This document shows positions 16,620 through 26,154 of a stretch of DNA of 64,000 nt, piece after piece. The position numbers and the translations under genes are program-made. The stretch's first letter is position 1; each line of letters begins with the position of its first letter. The notes beneath the pieces are model-generated. The model ran no database searches, was not told the DNA's origin, and worked only from the letters and a program-made list of their open reading frames with translations. Source of the DNA: a virus; the IMG/VR virus record IMGVR_UViG_3300001846_000277, positions 1 through 64,000 of that record. One strand, given 5' to 3'.

Positions 16620-17237
16620 ATTTTTAGTGATAAATTCTATCGTATTTTTATTAATAGCAACATTTAAGACAATCATATAAGTTGTGTTAAAACTAGCATT
16701 AAAAAGATAATGCATTTTAGCTGTGTCAACAAAGTATACTCTGCCGTGATCCCATACCTGTATTTTATCATCTATGATAAATGTGAACGCAGGCGGATTA
16801 CAATCTTGAAGAGGAATAATTATCCTATAGCTATCAAATTCCATTCCGTAAAAGTCTCTGTGAGCAGGAAAAAAGCCACCTGCATCAACTCTTAATATAT
16901 GACTTCTAAAAAGGTCAGATTCTATAGGTTTAAGTATTTCAACTAGTTCTGGATAATAATATGCTGGAGTATGTATAGAAAAATCTTTTTCTTTGTATTT
17001 TGTGTTATTTTCTCGATTGTAATCCAGCAAACTATCTAAATCAGGAATGCCAGTCATACCGCCATCTAAGCTAGTAAGACTCAATCCATATCTAGCAATA
17101 TCTTTTCTAGGATTATATTTCACATAATCAAAATTTTCTTCAGTCCATCTTACATATCTTTCCGGATCTTTAAGTTTAAATTTAGTTTCTAAAACTGTGC
17201 CATATGTTGTTAAATAATTGTATAATTCTAAACTCAT
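16605..17237 (-). CDS. 2OG-Fe(II) oxygenase-type protein, about 210 aa
   Basis: FPAHRDFYGMEF is the HxD region; RVYFVDTAKMHYLFNAS with a following hydrophobic strand holds the distal His, but the usual Arg after it is replaced by Asn/Thr. The start at 17237 overlaps the upstream stop (TAATG); an in-frame GTG 12 bases upstream at 17249 is possible. It is the last gene of the leftward operon that starts at 22036. The substrate is unknown. Confidence 0.7.
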   Translation of the reverse strand: MSLELYNYLTTYGTVLETKFKLKDPERYVRWTEENFDYVKYNPRKDIARYGLSLTSLDGGMTGIPDLDSLLDYNRENNTKYKEKDFSIHTPAYYYPELVEILKPIESDLFRSHILRVDAGGFFPAHRDFYGMEFDSYRIIIPLQDCNPPAFTFIIDDKIQVWDHGRVYFVDTAKMHYLFNASFNTTYMIVLNVAINKNTIEFITKNLLFI

Positions 17238-17989
17238 TATTTTATCCACTTTACTGATATATTTCTAGCCTGTGTACTGAAGCTAGGATAATTTATATTA
17301 TCTCTTACCTCGTAAACATTACCATTATAATCAATTGTGTCTGTATTATTAATATCTATAATTTTCCAATCAGGCCAACCTACCAAAAGTTTATGTTCAT
17401 CGCTTTGATTATGTGTGTATCCAGGTTTGCCTTTGCCTATACCTAACCCATATGTGATTTCTTCTTCGTCGGGTATTCCTAAAACTTTACGGAAATACCC
17501 TTCTGATCCTGGTTTAGTATGATTTTTATTAAAGGCAGTTACATAACCCAAACTAGCTGCACAAAAAGCAACTATGCCCATGCTTATACCTATACTTGTC
17601 AAAGAATTGTCTTTTCTATTTGGGTGATGATTTTCCTTACTTTTTCCGTCTCTTGTAAAATTCCTAATAGTGTCAGGCCATTTACTTGTGTAGAGGAAAT
17701 ATGCACTTGCTCCTACTTGAGGGTTTCTAACCATACAAGGTAATTGGTCTTGTGTGGTTTGATTATTAACTGGATATGTAAATCCCCAAGTATGTTCTAG
17801 TAGATCTTGTAAGATATTTTTATCGGTAATCACATAAACATTATAATACGCCTCGTGCTGTTTAGTGGGAGTATTTTGCGCAAGGTATACAAAGTGCTCC
17901 ATGTGTTCTTCAGGTATAACAAAATCATCCCAATTCCGTTGACACTTTTTAATTGTTTCAACATATGTTTTTTGTGCATTTATATCCAT
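17237..17989 (-). CDS. nitroreductase-like flavoprotein, about 250 aa
   Basis: The SIGISMGIVAFCAASLGY stretch followed by a loop matches the conserved FMN-binding helix region of the nitroreductase fold, and a later VLGIPDEEEITYGLGIG resembles its C-terminal flavin-contact region. The N-terminal segment before LPCMVRNPQ is variable. The start at 17989 has a GGAG site and overlaps the rSAM gene upstream by 10 bp. Such proteins reduce or oxidise substrates with FMN; in peptide and natural product clusters they act as oxidases. That role here is inferred. Confidence 0.6.
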   Translation of the reverse strand: MDINAQKTYVETIKKCQRNWDDFVIPEEHMEHFVYLAQNTPTKQHEAYYNVYVITDKNILQDLLEHTWGFTYPVNNQTTQDQLPCMVRNPQVGASAYFLYTSKWPDTIRNFTRDGKSKENHHPNRKDNSLTSIGISMGIVAFCAASLGYVTAFNKNHTKPGSEGYFRKVLGIPDEEEITYGLGIGKGKPGYTHNQSDEHKLLVGWPDWKIIDINNTDTIDYNGNVYEVRDNINYPSFSTQARNISVKWIK

Positions 17990-19005
17990 TCCGCTAACTC
18001 CGGTATACAATCTTGTAAATTATTTTTTAACAATAAATCTTGTTTATAAGTTGTTTCTTTAAGTTTATTAAATAATTCTTGGTTATAATTATAATTATTC
18101 AAATATTTTTCATTAGATGAATTAAGATATTTTTTTACATATCCTGTTGGTAAAGCATCTAATGTGAATTCTTTTGGCGAGAATATTTTGAAATCACTAT
18201 GATGTAAATCATATTCAGAACACAGTTCTTGGATATTTTTTATGTCGTGATAATTGTATGCTTGCACAGTTGTATGAACATAGGTATACAACTCACATTC
18301 TTTTTTTAATTCTTCCCATAGTTGTAAATTTTTTAAAACGTTATTCCAGTTACTATCTTGTCTAATATAATTGTTAACTGATCCTATTCCATCTATACTA
18401 TAACCTACAATATTTTTATCAAATGTTTTAAGTATATCAACATATTTATTAGGAAAAAGTGTAAGATTAGTGTTACAATAAAATTTGATTTTATTTGGTA
18501 ACGTTTGCATCCATTCAAATAAAATTTTAATTTCAGGTGTAATAAAAGGTTCACCACCAAGATATTTTATAACTTTTAGATTTTGTGTATCTATATCTTC
18601 TAAGAATTTGCTAAAATTTTCTATCTTAATAACTTGAATATTTAATGTGTCAGCCCATTTACTGCTACTGTCTGCCTTACACATTCTGCATCTTATATTA
18701 CAAGAATTATTGCAACTTAATTCAATATATTCTATTTTTGGTTTATCTGACTTACAATATACATCTACAACGTTTCTATAGCTCCTTAAATTTTGTAATT
18801 CTAGTTGTTCACAATGATTACAACCAGAGTCCCAACCATCTTCCATATTTTTTCTGATATTCTGCATATATGCAGAATCATAGAATTCTTTCCATGATAA
18901 ATTTGAATAGTGATATTTTTGTCTTTCTTTATAAAAGCAGCAAGGTGCATAAAAACCTTGCACATCTACATACAAATGGTTATAGAGAGCTTTACAATAT
19001 GGCAT
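17980..19005 (-). CDS. radical SAM protein with N-terminal twitch-type cysteine region, 341 aa
   Basis: The N-terminal region has PCCF (C22, C23) and a CNHC pair (C62, C65), the auxiliary cluster pattern of twitch-domain rSAM proteins. The core motif is C102-x3-C106-x2-C109 (SCNIRCRMC), binding the SAM-cleaving [4Fe-4S] cluster, followed by LGGEP at 149-153. A GYSIDG strand is visible further on. It is coupled to the rSAM gene upstream and to the nitroreductase-like gene downstream. The substrate is unknown; twitch rSAMs are peptide, lipid or sugar modifiers in different systems. Confidence 0.85.
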   Translation of the reverse strand: MPYCKALYNHLYVDVQGFYAPCCFYKERQKYHYSNLSWKEFYDSAYMQNIRKNMEDGWDSGCNHCEQLELQNLRSYRNVVDVYCKSDKPKIEYIELSCNNSCNIRCRMCKADSSSKWADTLNIQVIKIENFSKFLEDIDTQNLKVIKYLGGEPFITPEIKILFEWMQTLPNKIKFYCNTNLTLFPNKYVDILKTFDKNIVGYSIDGIGSVNNYIRQDSNWNNVLKNLQLWEELKKECELYTYVHTTVQAYNYHDIKNIQELCSEYDLHHSDFKIFSPKEFTLDALPTGYVKKYLNSSNEKYLNNYNYNQELFNKLKETTYKQDLLLKNNLQDCIPELAEWI

Positions 19006-20113
19006 TTTTTCTTTTTGGTATTTTACTATCAGCTGAACTTACACAACTTTCAGTTATGCAAGGAGCAGGCTTATCAAAGAGTTTGAAACCAGTTTCAATG
19101 TTTCCAAGAGGCACATCGTGACAGCTATAGGAGCGTTTAACGGAACCGTCGGGTTCTCGAATGATGATTCCTTGGTATCCTGCGTTGCAATTCCAGCCTT
19201 TAAACTTGTTAAAGTTAAAAGCATTAAAACGCTCAGCCTGATCCATATACCAACGCTTACCTGCGGAATCTTTGAATTCTACTTGCATATGCCAAGGAAC
19301 ACTTGCATCATTCATGCCTTCTACTCCTGTAGGTATTTGGAATGACGGTTTTGGTCTATCATTCCATTTTCGTTTGCTTTCTGTATATGCTCTTTGTGGC
19401 ATACCGTTCCAGAGTCGCTCAAGCATATCCCCAGTGTATCCATCAACCACTCTTGACGCAGTCGGATCCGATTGAGGCTTGAGGGTGACATTGATTCCTT
19501 GTTCATGGAAGAATAAGGCGTTTTCCCAGTCTCTTTCAAACCAGTCTGGAACCATGACTTGATTAATTGTAACTTGAACATCGTTTTCCTGACATAAAAT
19601 TAATTTATCTGCAAAGTCTTGCAACTTATCAACAGTATTTAAGTGTTCTGTATGCAAACTTGCTGTAATGCTTGCTCTGTGAAATGGCTTTGCACGTTCT
19701 ACATATTCTTCAAACCAACTCATTGGTCGAGAGCAGTTTGATGTCATATGAATGGAAGTGTAATTAGTATTAGGCACATCATCAGCCAGATAACCGAGTA
19801 TTTCCAAGTAGCCTGGATGAAAGGTAGGCTCCCCGCCAGACAAACTAAAATGAAAACTGTTAAAACCGTTAGCACGAGCTTGCCTTTTTATCTCATCGAT
19901 TGTAAGAAGACAGAGCTCTGTTGGCCTGTGATCTTTACGATCTGATCTGGCGTATGGCCAGCAATAACTACAACGATAGTTGCAAAAGCGGCCAAGAAGC
20001 CAACTAACAGTAAAAATATCTCTGTATAGGAGCGTCCTTTGTCCGACTTGAACAATGTCTTCAAAGGGGATTTGTGTAAAATCATAATTGCTCCATTTTA
20101 AATCTTCATTCAT
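18992..20113 (-). CDS. radical SAM protein with SPASM-like C-terminus, 373 aa
   Basis: C44-x3-C48-x2-C51 (CNYRCSYC) and LSGGEP at about 92-96 mark the rSAM core. A C-terminal region with GWNCNAGYQGI, SYSC and a PCITESC pair forms a SPASM-like auxiliary cluster domain. The gene has its own sigma70-type promoter 5 nt before the ATG, unlike most of the island. It is the second gene in a four-gene chain with other rSAMs. SPASM rSAMs commonly modify peptides or oxidise alcohols; the target is unknown. Confidence 0.85.
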   Translation of the reverse strand: MNEDLKWSNYDFTQIPFEDIVQVGQRTLLYRDIFTVSWLLGRFCNYRCSYCWPYARSDRKDHRPTELCLLTIDEIKRQARANGFNSFHFSLSGGEPTFHPGYLEILGYLADDVPNTNYTSIHMTSNCSRPMSWFEEYVERAKPFHRASITASLHTEHLNTVDKLQDFADKLILCQENDVQVTINQVMVPDWFERDWENALFFHEQGINVTLKPQSDPTASRVVDGYTGDMLERLWNGMPQRAYTESKRKWNDRPKPSFQIPTGVEGMNDASVPWHMQVEFKDSAGKRWYMDQAERFNAFNFNKFKGWNCNAGYQGIIIREPDGSVKRSYSCHDVPLGNIETGFKLFDKPAPCITESCVSSADSKIPKRKNAIL

Positions 20114-20118
20114 ATTTT

Positions 20119-20147
20119 AGTATAGCACCTTATACATTTTTTGTCAA
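20119..20147 (-). promoter_or_regulatory. sigma70-type promoter, leaderless configuration
   Basis: On the minus strand TTGACA (20142-20147) and TATACT (20119-20124) are 17 nt apart, and only 5 nt separate the -10 box from the ATG at 20113. The expected transcript starts at or next to the start codon. Confidence 0.65.
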
Positions 20148-21344
20148 TTATATTAACTCATACTTATGTAATTCTATTTCTTTAAAACTATGTTTCCAAT
20201 TTATGTTTCTAGCACAATCAAGGTCGTCTAAATAATTAATAAAAGTTTTTCCGTATTCTGGCCAGAGATTTTTTTCATTCATATGATTTAAATAGAACGG
20301 AACTTTTTTTGATTTTTTACCAAAGTTGTAGTTTTCTATCTTATCAGTAATAATCTTTTTTACAACATTTGGGAGGACTTGCGCACTCATATGCACTGGC
20401 CACTCAACGTGATTTGCTAATATAAACTCTATGTTTGGATAGTTCTTTTGCATAAAATCAAAAGTTTCTGTGAGATAAAACATACTTATGTTACTACATG
20501 TCCACTGAACACCTATATCAAAATTTGAATAATGCTTTGCATATTTTTGCATCAACTCAAGTTTTGTTTTGAATGTATTCCATTTAATAGGAAATCTAAA
20601 ATACTCGCCAGGTTCTTGGATTGCATCAAGGCTTAATCTTATGATTACACATTTAAAGTTTTTTAACTGTTCAAATATTTTTTCAGTTAACAGCGTTCCG
20701 TTGCTAACATATGATAAAGTTATATCTTTTGCATATTCAGTCTGACTAATATCTTGTATAAACTTATTGTGTTGTTTGTTAGCAAAAGGTTCGCCTCCTA
20801 AAAAATTAAAACGTTTTGTGTAATTTAAATTTTCTTTTATGTTGTCCCAGATAAAACTATCTTGTTCAATCCATTTGTTATCAATATCATAAAACTCTGT
20901 GTTAGGATATTTGTCTAACATTGCTTTATCTTCATTCCATTTGCTACTTGCACCTGTTCCGCAATGGATACATTTTAGATTACAAATTGTGCCTACTCTT
21001 ATATCTATGTTACTTGGATAATATGGCACACTACCATCTTGTGCTGTCTGTTCTAAAAGGTGTTCGTTGTTATCATAATGATAATAGTTTTCTTCTATAC
21101 GTTTACTGTTGCCTTTTAAACTTTCAACATATTCACAGCGTTTACAGTTTTCTGGCCAACGCCCTTCTAAAAACTCTTTACGTATATGTTTAAAATAGTC
21201 GTTATTCCACTCATTGGCAATACTACTACCTTTTAGTTTTACTTGTGCTTGTTTAACAACTGATTGATCAGCATATCCGCAAGTTCTCGGTCTTCCAAAC
21301 GTATTGGTGCTAAAATTAATCCACGGAAGTATACAAGGTTTCAT
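20148..21344 (-). CDS. radical SAM protein with N-terminal twitch-type cysteine region, 398 aa
   Basis: Auxiliary cysteines C4, C22 and the CKRC pair (C67, C70) precede the rSAM core C121-x3-C125-x2-C128 (CNLKCIHC). FLGGEPFAN and a VIIRLSLDAI strand follow. It overlaps the preceding SGNH gene by 4 bp. The C-terminal 150 residues are unlike those of its neighbours. The reaction is unknown, though the CNxxC core implies normal SAM cleavage chemistry. Confidence 0.84.
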   Translation of the reverse strand: MKPCILPWINFSTNTFGRPRTCGYADQSVVKQAQVKLKGSSIANEWNNDYFKHIRKEFLEGRWPENCKRCEYVESLKGNSKRIEENYYHYDNNEHLLEQTAQDGSVPYYPSNIDIRVGTICNLKCIHCGTGASSKWNEDKAMLDKYPNTEFYDIDNKWIEQDSFIWDNIKENLNYTKRFNFLGGEPFANKQHNKFIQDISQTEYAKDITLSYVSNGTLLTEKIFEQLKNFKCVIIRLSLDAIQEPGEYFRFPIKWNTFKTKLELMQKYAKHYSNFDIGVQWTCSNISMFYLTETFDFMQKNYPNIEFILANHVEWPVHMSAQVLPNVVKKIITDKIENYNFGKKSKKVPFYLNHMNEKNLWPEYGKTFINYLDDLDCARNINWKHSFKEIELHKYELI

Positions 21345-22036
21345 AATTGATCCATTAAATGATGTGCAAACAGCAAATGAGATTCATGCCAGAAATGACC
21401 AGTAGGATATTGTGGCATATTATGTTCTTTACAAATAGAGTCTAATGAAATAGAATTAAGAGTATTTACAAGCATATGACTTTTAATATCTTGATGTCTG
21501 TCTGCCATTACATTTACAAAATGTACAGGATATTTATTCAGCAAAGAAATTATTCCAGCATAGAAATATTCCATAGAGTCTATTGCAGGCATTATTTCTT
21601 TATTGAGTTTATTGTAATGCAGACCATAAATTATATTACGACTATCTGCTCTATATCTATAAATTGGTGGCATTTCTATTGTTACTATATCTGTTTTCCA
21701 ATCTATGTTTGTTTTTTGATTAGTAAAATTTTTATATACTGTATCGATTCCAGACCCAGATCTAGCAAAATTTTTATAATTTAAATTAAGTAATTTGGCT
21801 AAATGAGCAGAATAAGAATTTTCAGGATAATCTACCTTTTTTCCTAATACTTTTTTATTCCATTTGTGTATGACTTTTTCTTTTTTAACTTCTGATATAT
21901 TTGCATTAAATTCGTCATAGTTATTTGCGTTCAAAGTCTCTCTGTAATAACTTTTTAAAAAGTCTGCTGTCACATCTTTTTTTAGACTATGTCCTGCTGT
22001 ATGTGAACACCCAAATGCAAATAACGTTCCTGTCAT
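21341..22036 (-). CDS. SGNH-type hydrolase-like protein, 231 aa
   Basis: The N-terminus FAFGCSHTAGH is block I of the GCSxT subgroup of SGNH proteins. GSGIDTVYKN is a candidate block II, and a TGHFWHESHL segment may include the catalytic His. It heads the leftward rSAM operon and is preceded by a TATAAATA promoter 5 nt before the ATG at 22036; another in-frame ATG at 22042 overlaps the promoter and is less likely. The function is inferred as an esterase or acyl transferase. Confidence 0.68.
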   Translation of the reverse strand: MTGTLFAFGCSHTAGHSLKKDVTADFLKSYYRETLNANNYDEFNANISEVKKEKVIHKWNKKVLGKKVDYPENSYSAHLAKLLNLNYKNFARSGSGIDTVYKNFTNQKTNIDWKTDIVTIEMPPIYRYRADSRNIIYGLHYNKLNKEIMPAIDSMEYFYAGIISLLNKYPVHFVNVMADRHQDIKSHMLVNTLNSISLDSICKEHNMPQYPTGHFWHESHLLFAHHLMDQL

Positions 22037-22041
22037 AAACA

Positions 22042-22070
22042 TATTTATATGCGCACTTATTGGCTAAGTA
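22042..22070. promoter_or_regulatory. divergent late-type promoters, leaderless configuration
   Basis: Minus strand: TATAAATA (22042-22049) lies 5 nt before the ATG at 22036. Plus strand: CTAAGTA (22064-22070) lies 5 nt before the ATG at 22076. The whole divergent gap is 39 bp. Confidence 0.55.
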
Positions 22071-22075
22071 TTTTT

Positions 22076-22918
22076 ATGAGAGATAACATAAACAGACAAT
22101 ACACAGAAGAATGGCTTCAATACGACAGACCTCAGCCTATGTATAGCAACAAAATTAACAAGTTTTATGATGATTTTTACCAAAACAATCCTGTGCATAC
22201 AATTGATTTAGATCAAAAGTTCAAAGATACATTTGTAAAATGGTTAGAGAATCATAAGTATAGCTCATTCAAAGGATTAGGCGCATTTCCTCGCCATGAT
22301 ATTATAAACGGTTGTACTCAATTTATAGACGATTTATATCAACGCTGCACTACACTGCAAACATTTGAGCATGATTACAAATATCATTGGCGTCTTAATA
22401 ACAATATAGAATATGCTACCATAGATACACTCAACCCTGCAAAAGAATTGTTAATAAGTATGCCTTTTCCATTCTACGGTGATGTGCATCCTCAAATGAA
22501 TGAGATACTTGCCGCAGCGAAAGAAAAAAATATTCCTGTTCACATAGACGGAGCATGGATTAGTTGTATAAGAGATATTGAATTTGACTTTGATCATCCT
22601 GCTATACAAACTGTAGGCATTAGTCTAAGTAAAGGTGGTATGGGAGGTAATCGCATTGGATTAAGATTTGCTAGGAAAAGACCTGAAGGTGCTGTGACTA
22701 TTATGAATGACTTCAATATGAACAGTCAAGCATTGGTTAGCATGGGGATTAAATTTATGGAAGAACTTGGTCCAGAATATTTTTGGACAACTTACAACGA
22801 AGCCTACAATCAAGTATTAACAGATTTTGACCTTGAACCTACAAAGGCAATTCATCTCGCAAAACAAAACGGAAATCCTGTGGGTGTGAGAGCATTACTC
22901 AGATGTTTAATTAAATAA
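22076..22918 (+). CDS. PLP-dependent aminotransferase-like protein (fold type I), 280 aa
   Basis: The segment IPVHIDGAWISC contains the Asp that would bind the PLP ring nitrogen, and a following GISLSKGGMGGNRIGLRF contains the candidate PLP lysine in the SxSK-G...R-G pattern of class I aminotransferases. The protein is about 100 residues shorter than usual family members. The start at 22076 fits the promoter spacing; an ATG at 22049 is also in frame. It is a lone rightward gene between two large leftward operons. Its substrate is unknown. Confidence 0.68.
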   Translation: MRDNINRQYTEEWLQYDRPQPMYSNKINKFYDDFYQNNPVHTIDLDQKFKDTFVKWLENHKYSSFKGLGAFPRHDIINGCTQFIDDLYQRCTTLQTFEHDYKYHWRLNNNIEYATIDTLNPAKELLISMPFPFYGDVHPQMNEILAAAKEKNIPVHIDGAWISCIRDIEFDFDHPAIQTVGISLSKGGMGGNRIGLRFARKRPEGAVTIMNDFNMNSQALVSMGIKFMEELGPEYFWTTYNEAYNQVLTDFDLEPTKAIHLAKQNGNPVGVRALLRCLIK

Positions 22919-23896
22919 TTTTTTTGATCTGTCTTTTCGTTCTGCTGTATCAAACCCTGGAGCAATAACTTTTTTACCAGTTGAAGGAAGAGTGTATTCA
23001 AAGTTATTAAAATTTTCAAACACTCCCCTGCCTATACAAAAACACAGAGTAGGGTCTCTATGATCAGGATGAGGAGAAACTCCCCATCTTTCTAACATTA
23101 TATCTTGCCATCTGTCTATTACACTCTGCGGAATTGGTTTATCGGGTCCGCAGCCTATAAAACTAAAATCATATCCATAAGAGATTGTTGTTTCCATTAT
23201 GGCGCCGCCGTGAATTCCAATTGCTTGTAATTGATTATATAAAGAAAATTCTTTATTTCCTATAATCTGTGCAACATAAACAAGCGGAGCACTAGATACT
23301 GCAACCATATGCCTAATCGGAGACTTATTGTCATTAAGGAAAAAATTTTCAACTAAAAAGTCCTTAATATACTGATCATTTTGTTTCAGTTTAAACAATC
23401 CAAAATGTGTATCTAATTGAGACGGAGTAGACATAATAGTATTATCTATAAATGATTCCAGTTCAGATGGAATATGTATAGTGCTATCAAACATTACCAT
23501 GTTTCTACGCTGCTGCATAACTTCTTCAGTATAGAATAAGTCAGGTCCTTCTTCTATTATTGTTTTTAAAATAGAAATCAGTTCACATATTTCTTTAGTT
23601 TTAGCTGGTATGATTTTTACTAGATTTTTTTCCAGTAAATCGTAGATAGCAAATTCAACATCAATATTTTTTATTTGTCTTTTGCCTCTATGCCAAAATT
23701 TTGAAGCTATTAATCTTGTTGAGTCAGTTGTTGAATTAAACAAATCAGCAGATATAGAACTATATATGTATTCTAAATCTCTAATACATTTTTTATATTC
23801 ATTTGTTCTCGTGCTATATTCAGTTCTTATAATAGAAACTAAATTTTTAATTATAGACTCTTTGTGTCGCCTTAAATCATTGTATTCTTGTTGCAT
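22907..23896 (-). CDS. nitroreductase-like protein with helical N-terminal extension, 329 aa
   Basis: Residues about 1-110 form a long charged helical extension. The C-terminal part contains AIGIHGGAIMETTISYGYDF and a nearby FIGCGPDKP, comparable with the FMN-contact helix region of nitroreductase folds and with the protein at 17237-17989. I see no further diagnostic motif, so a nitroreductase-like fold is the best guess but not certain. It is the last gene of the leftward operon beginning at 32646 and overlaps the opposite-strand aminotransferase-like gene by 12 bp. Confidence 0.5.
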   Translation of the reverse strand: MQQEYNDLRRHKESIIKNLVSIIRTEYSTRTNEYKKCIRDLEYIYSSISADLFNSTTDSTRLIASKFWHRGKRQIKNIDVEFAIYDLLEKNLVKIIPAKTKEICELISILKTIIEEGPDLFYTEEVMQQRRNMVMFDSTIHIPSELESFIDNTIMSTPSQLDTHFGLFKLKQNDQYIKDFLVENFFLNDNKSPIRHMVAVSSAPLVYVAQIIGNKEFSLYNQLQAIGIHGGAIMETTISYGYDFSFIGCGPDKPIPQSVIDRWQDIMLERWGVSPHPDHRDPTLCFCIGRGVFENFNNFEYTLPSTGKKVIAPGFDTAERKDRSKKLFN

Positions 23897-24995
23897 AATT
23901 CCAAACTCTATAGAAACCTTTATTTAAATCAAAAACCGAAGTCTTACGGATTTTATCATCTAATTCTGTTTTTCTTTTAAATTTCTCAAAATATTCTTTG
24001 CTATATGTATATGTGCTTGCTATATTACTTATCTGTGTTGCAAAAGGATGATTTAAGGAATTTAAATATTCAATTTTTTCTTCTCTTATATGATCTGGTA
24101 TTGCTGATATCTTTAAAGGTATTTGCCCATATACTGGACTAATGTCTAAAGTATGTTCTGGAAATTGAAAAAAGTATTCAACCCATTCTTCTACATTCAT
24201 AAAACTATACGCTGTAAGCACAGGACGCAAACTATAACTATCTGTTAAATCTATAGTTTTCCAAAGATTTTTTTCTATTATTTTCCAGTTTGCATTAGTT
24301 CTTACATATTCTAATGTATTGCCTATTGCATCTAAAGATATATTAATGTGTAAATCTCTAAACTGTTTTATTCTATATGTCCATTCTTCTGGAACTGAAG
24401 AACAGTTTGTTGTATAACTTATCATAATATTTTCGTTATACTTGTTATCAATTAGGTAATCTAAAATTTTATATAACTTTTTATTAAAAGTAGGTTCACC
24501 TCCTAGAATAGCAAATTCTTTTAGATTGCTAAAATCAAAATCTATAACATCGTCTGTAGGTCTTTTTTCAATATAGTCATCTAGTTTACCTATCTTGATA
24601 TATTCTTCCTCAATAAGATTACTGCTATATGGACTACACATACGACATTTAAAATTACATAAGTTATCAGGTCTGTAATCAATTCTCCATACAGCGTCAT
24701 ACTGATTATATTGTTTTGTTTTCTTTTCTATAAAATTCCTCTGAGACTTTAAGCCTTTTGACTCTATGTGTATACACGCATCGCAGGAAGTTTGTAATTC
24801 TTCCATATTATGATCTAGCATATGTTTTTTTACTTGTGTTAAATATTCGCTATCTAAGTAGTCTTTTACTTTACCAGTAAATCTTTTTCCGTGCCATTCA
24901 CAACATGGACTTGCACCACCACCTTCATAAACACCACTGTATTGTATATTAGTCCACGGAGCATAACAAAATGGTTTATTGTTTAATTTCGTCAT
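23877..24995 (-). CDS. radical SAM protein with N-terminal twitch-type cysteine region, 372 aa
   Basis: The start is taken at 24995 (ATG); an upstream TTG at 25007 extends it by 4 residues. N-terminal cysteines are C10, C31-C32 (SPCCE) and C71/C74 (CDAC); the core is C113-x3-C117-x2-C120 (CNFKCRMC), then LGGEP. The N-terminus FCYAPWTN is typical of the twitch group in this window. It overlaps the next gene upstream by 20 bp. Function unknown beyond radical SAM chemistry. Confidence 0.84.
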   Translation of the reverse strand: MTKLNNKPFCYAPWTNIQYSGVYEGGGASPCCEWHGKRFTGKVKDYLDSEYLTQVKKHMLDHNMEELQTSCDACIHIESKGLKSQRNFIEKKTKQYNQYDAVWRIDYRPDNLCNFKCRMCSPYSSNLIEEEYIKIGKLDDYIEKRPTDDVIDFDFSNLKEFAILGGEPTFNKKLYKILDYLIDNKYNENIMISYTTNCSSVPEEWTYRIKQFRDLHINISLDAIGNTLEYVRTNANWKIIEKNLWKTIDLTDSYSLRPVLTAYSFMNVEEWVEYFFQFPEHTLDISPVYGQIPLKISAIPDHIREEKIEYLNSLNHPFATQISNIASTYTYSKEYFEKFKRKTELDDKIRKTSVFDLNKGFYRVWNYATRIQ

Positions 24996-26154
24996 AGTGC
25001 CAGCCAATTATTTTCCAGGTATTACAATCTCTATAAGAATCTGTCATTTCGATATGAGATTTTAGCATATCTAAATCATGCGGTTCTTTAGTATTTTGTA
25101 ATATATTAACTAATTCTTCTATTTGTTGTTGTTCTTCATCTGTGTAATCAACAAACATAGAACTTTCTATTTCTGCTACTACACGATCTCTTGCCCATTT
25201 AGGACTATTGTCTAGACTATACCAAGGTGCTCCATTAAGCCAACTAAAACCTATTTTAAACCTATCTTGATAATCTGTATAATCTTTAAACCAAATAATA
25301 CTATCGCACAAATTCATTAAATTTAAATTATGTGGAACTATAGCAAACTCGCATGTTAACCAATCATATTTTTTTAGTATGTTAATTTTTTCTATAGTAT
25401 CTTCCCATTTTAATGGCCAACGTAAATATTCGTAAAACTCTTTACCACTTCCGTCTATACTGTAGTTTATGTGTAAATGGTCAAATGGTTTTAATTTCTG
25501 TATTTGTTCTTCAGTAAAACTTCCATTTGTTGTAATATTAAGTCCCGGAAGTTTTTTGCCACTTTCGAGCAAAGCATCGATCATTCTATCAAAATGAACA
25601 TTTATAAATGGTTCGCCGCCTGTGATTTCAAGTTTGCGTATATTGTCTGCTCTGTCTACAATATCATTAATGATATTTCTATACCATGTTTTACTTTTTG
25701 ACCAATCGTGTTGCTTAGAAACAAGTTTTAGTAAATTAGGATCTTCTACAGTATCTTTCATTTCTTTATATTGCTTTTCTATAAGACTACTACGACTTGC
25801 ATTGCATATACGACATGCTGTATTACACTGATTACCAAAGGTGATCATAATATGTTCTATGCCATTATCGGGGTTATCTTCGTAATATGCGTTACGTTTT
25901 TGACGCATACTTTTTGCGCCGTTGTCTTCTTGTCGCCAGCAAAAATCACATCCACTAACACGCTCGCCTGAATTTAATCTACTTTTAAATTCTTTAAGCC
26001 AATCACTTTTTAAGTATTCTTCAAAACTTTCAACTTCTGGCCGCTCACCAACATATTGACAGCAAGGTCCAAGATTACCTCTACTATCAAAATGTATCTG
26101 TTTATGTGGTTCAGAGCAGTATGTATCTACATCGCTGCTTGTAATAAGCGCCAT
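24976..26154 (-). CDS. radical SAM protein with N-terminal twitch-type cysteine region, 392 aa
   Basis: C13, C31-C32 (GPCCQ) and C69/C72 (CDFC) form the N-terminal cysteine set; the core is C110-x3-C114-x2-C117 (CNTACRIC) and ITGGEPF follows. The N-terminus begins directly in the twitch region, with no additional domain. A GAGGA site lies upstream. It overlaps the 2OG gene upstream by 28 bp and the next rSAM downstream, so the three are coupled. Confidence 0.84.
   Translation of the reverse strand: MALITSSDVDTYCSEPHKQIHFDSRGNLGPCCQYVGERPEVESFEEYLKSDWLKEFKSRLNSGERVSGCDFCWRQEDNGAKSMRQKRNAYYEDNPDNGIEHIMITFGNQCNTACRICNASRSSLIEKQYKEMKDTVEDPNLLKLVSKQHDWSKSKTWYRNIINDIVDRADNIRKLEITGGEPFINVHFDRMIDALLESGKKLPGLNITTNGSFTEEQIQKLKPFDHLHINYSIDGSGKEFYEYLRWPLKWEDTIEKINILKKYDWLTCEFAIVPHNLNLMNLCDSIIWFKDYTDYQDRFKIGFSWLNGAPWYSLDNSPKWARDRVVAEIESSMFVDYTDEEQQQIEELVNILQNTKEPHDLDMLKSHIEMTDSYRDCNTWKIIGWHYDEIKQ

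Noticed and set aside
20148-21344. Start of the rSAM protein at another in-frame codon
   Set aside because: ATG at 21344 gives the twitch N-terminus (KPCILPWIN) with the same layout as its relatives, so no shift is needed.
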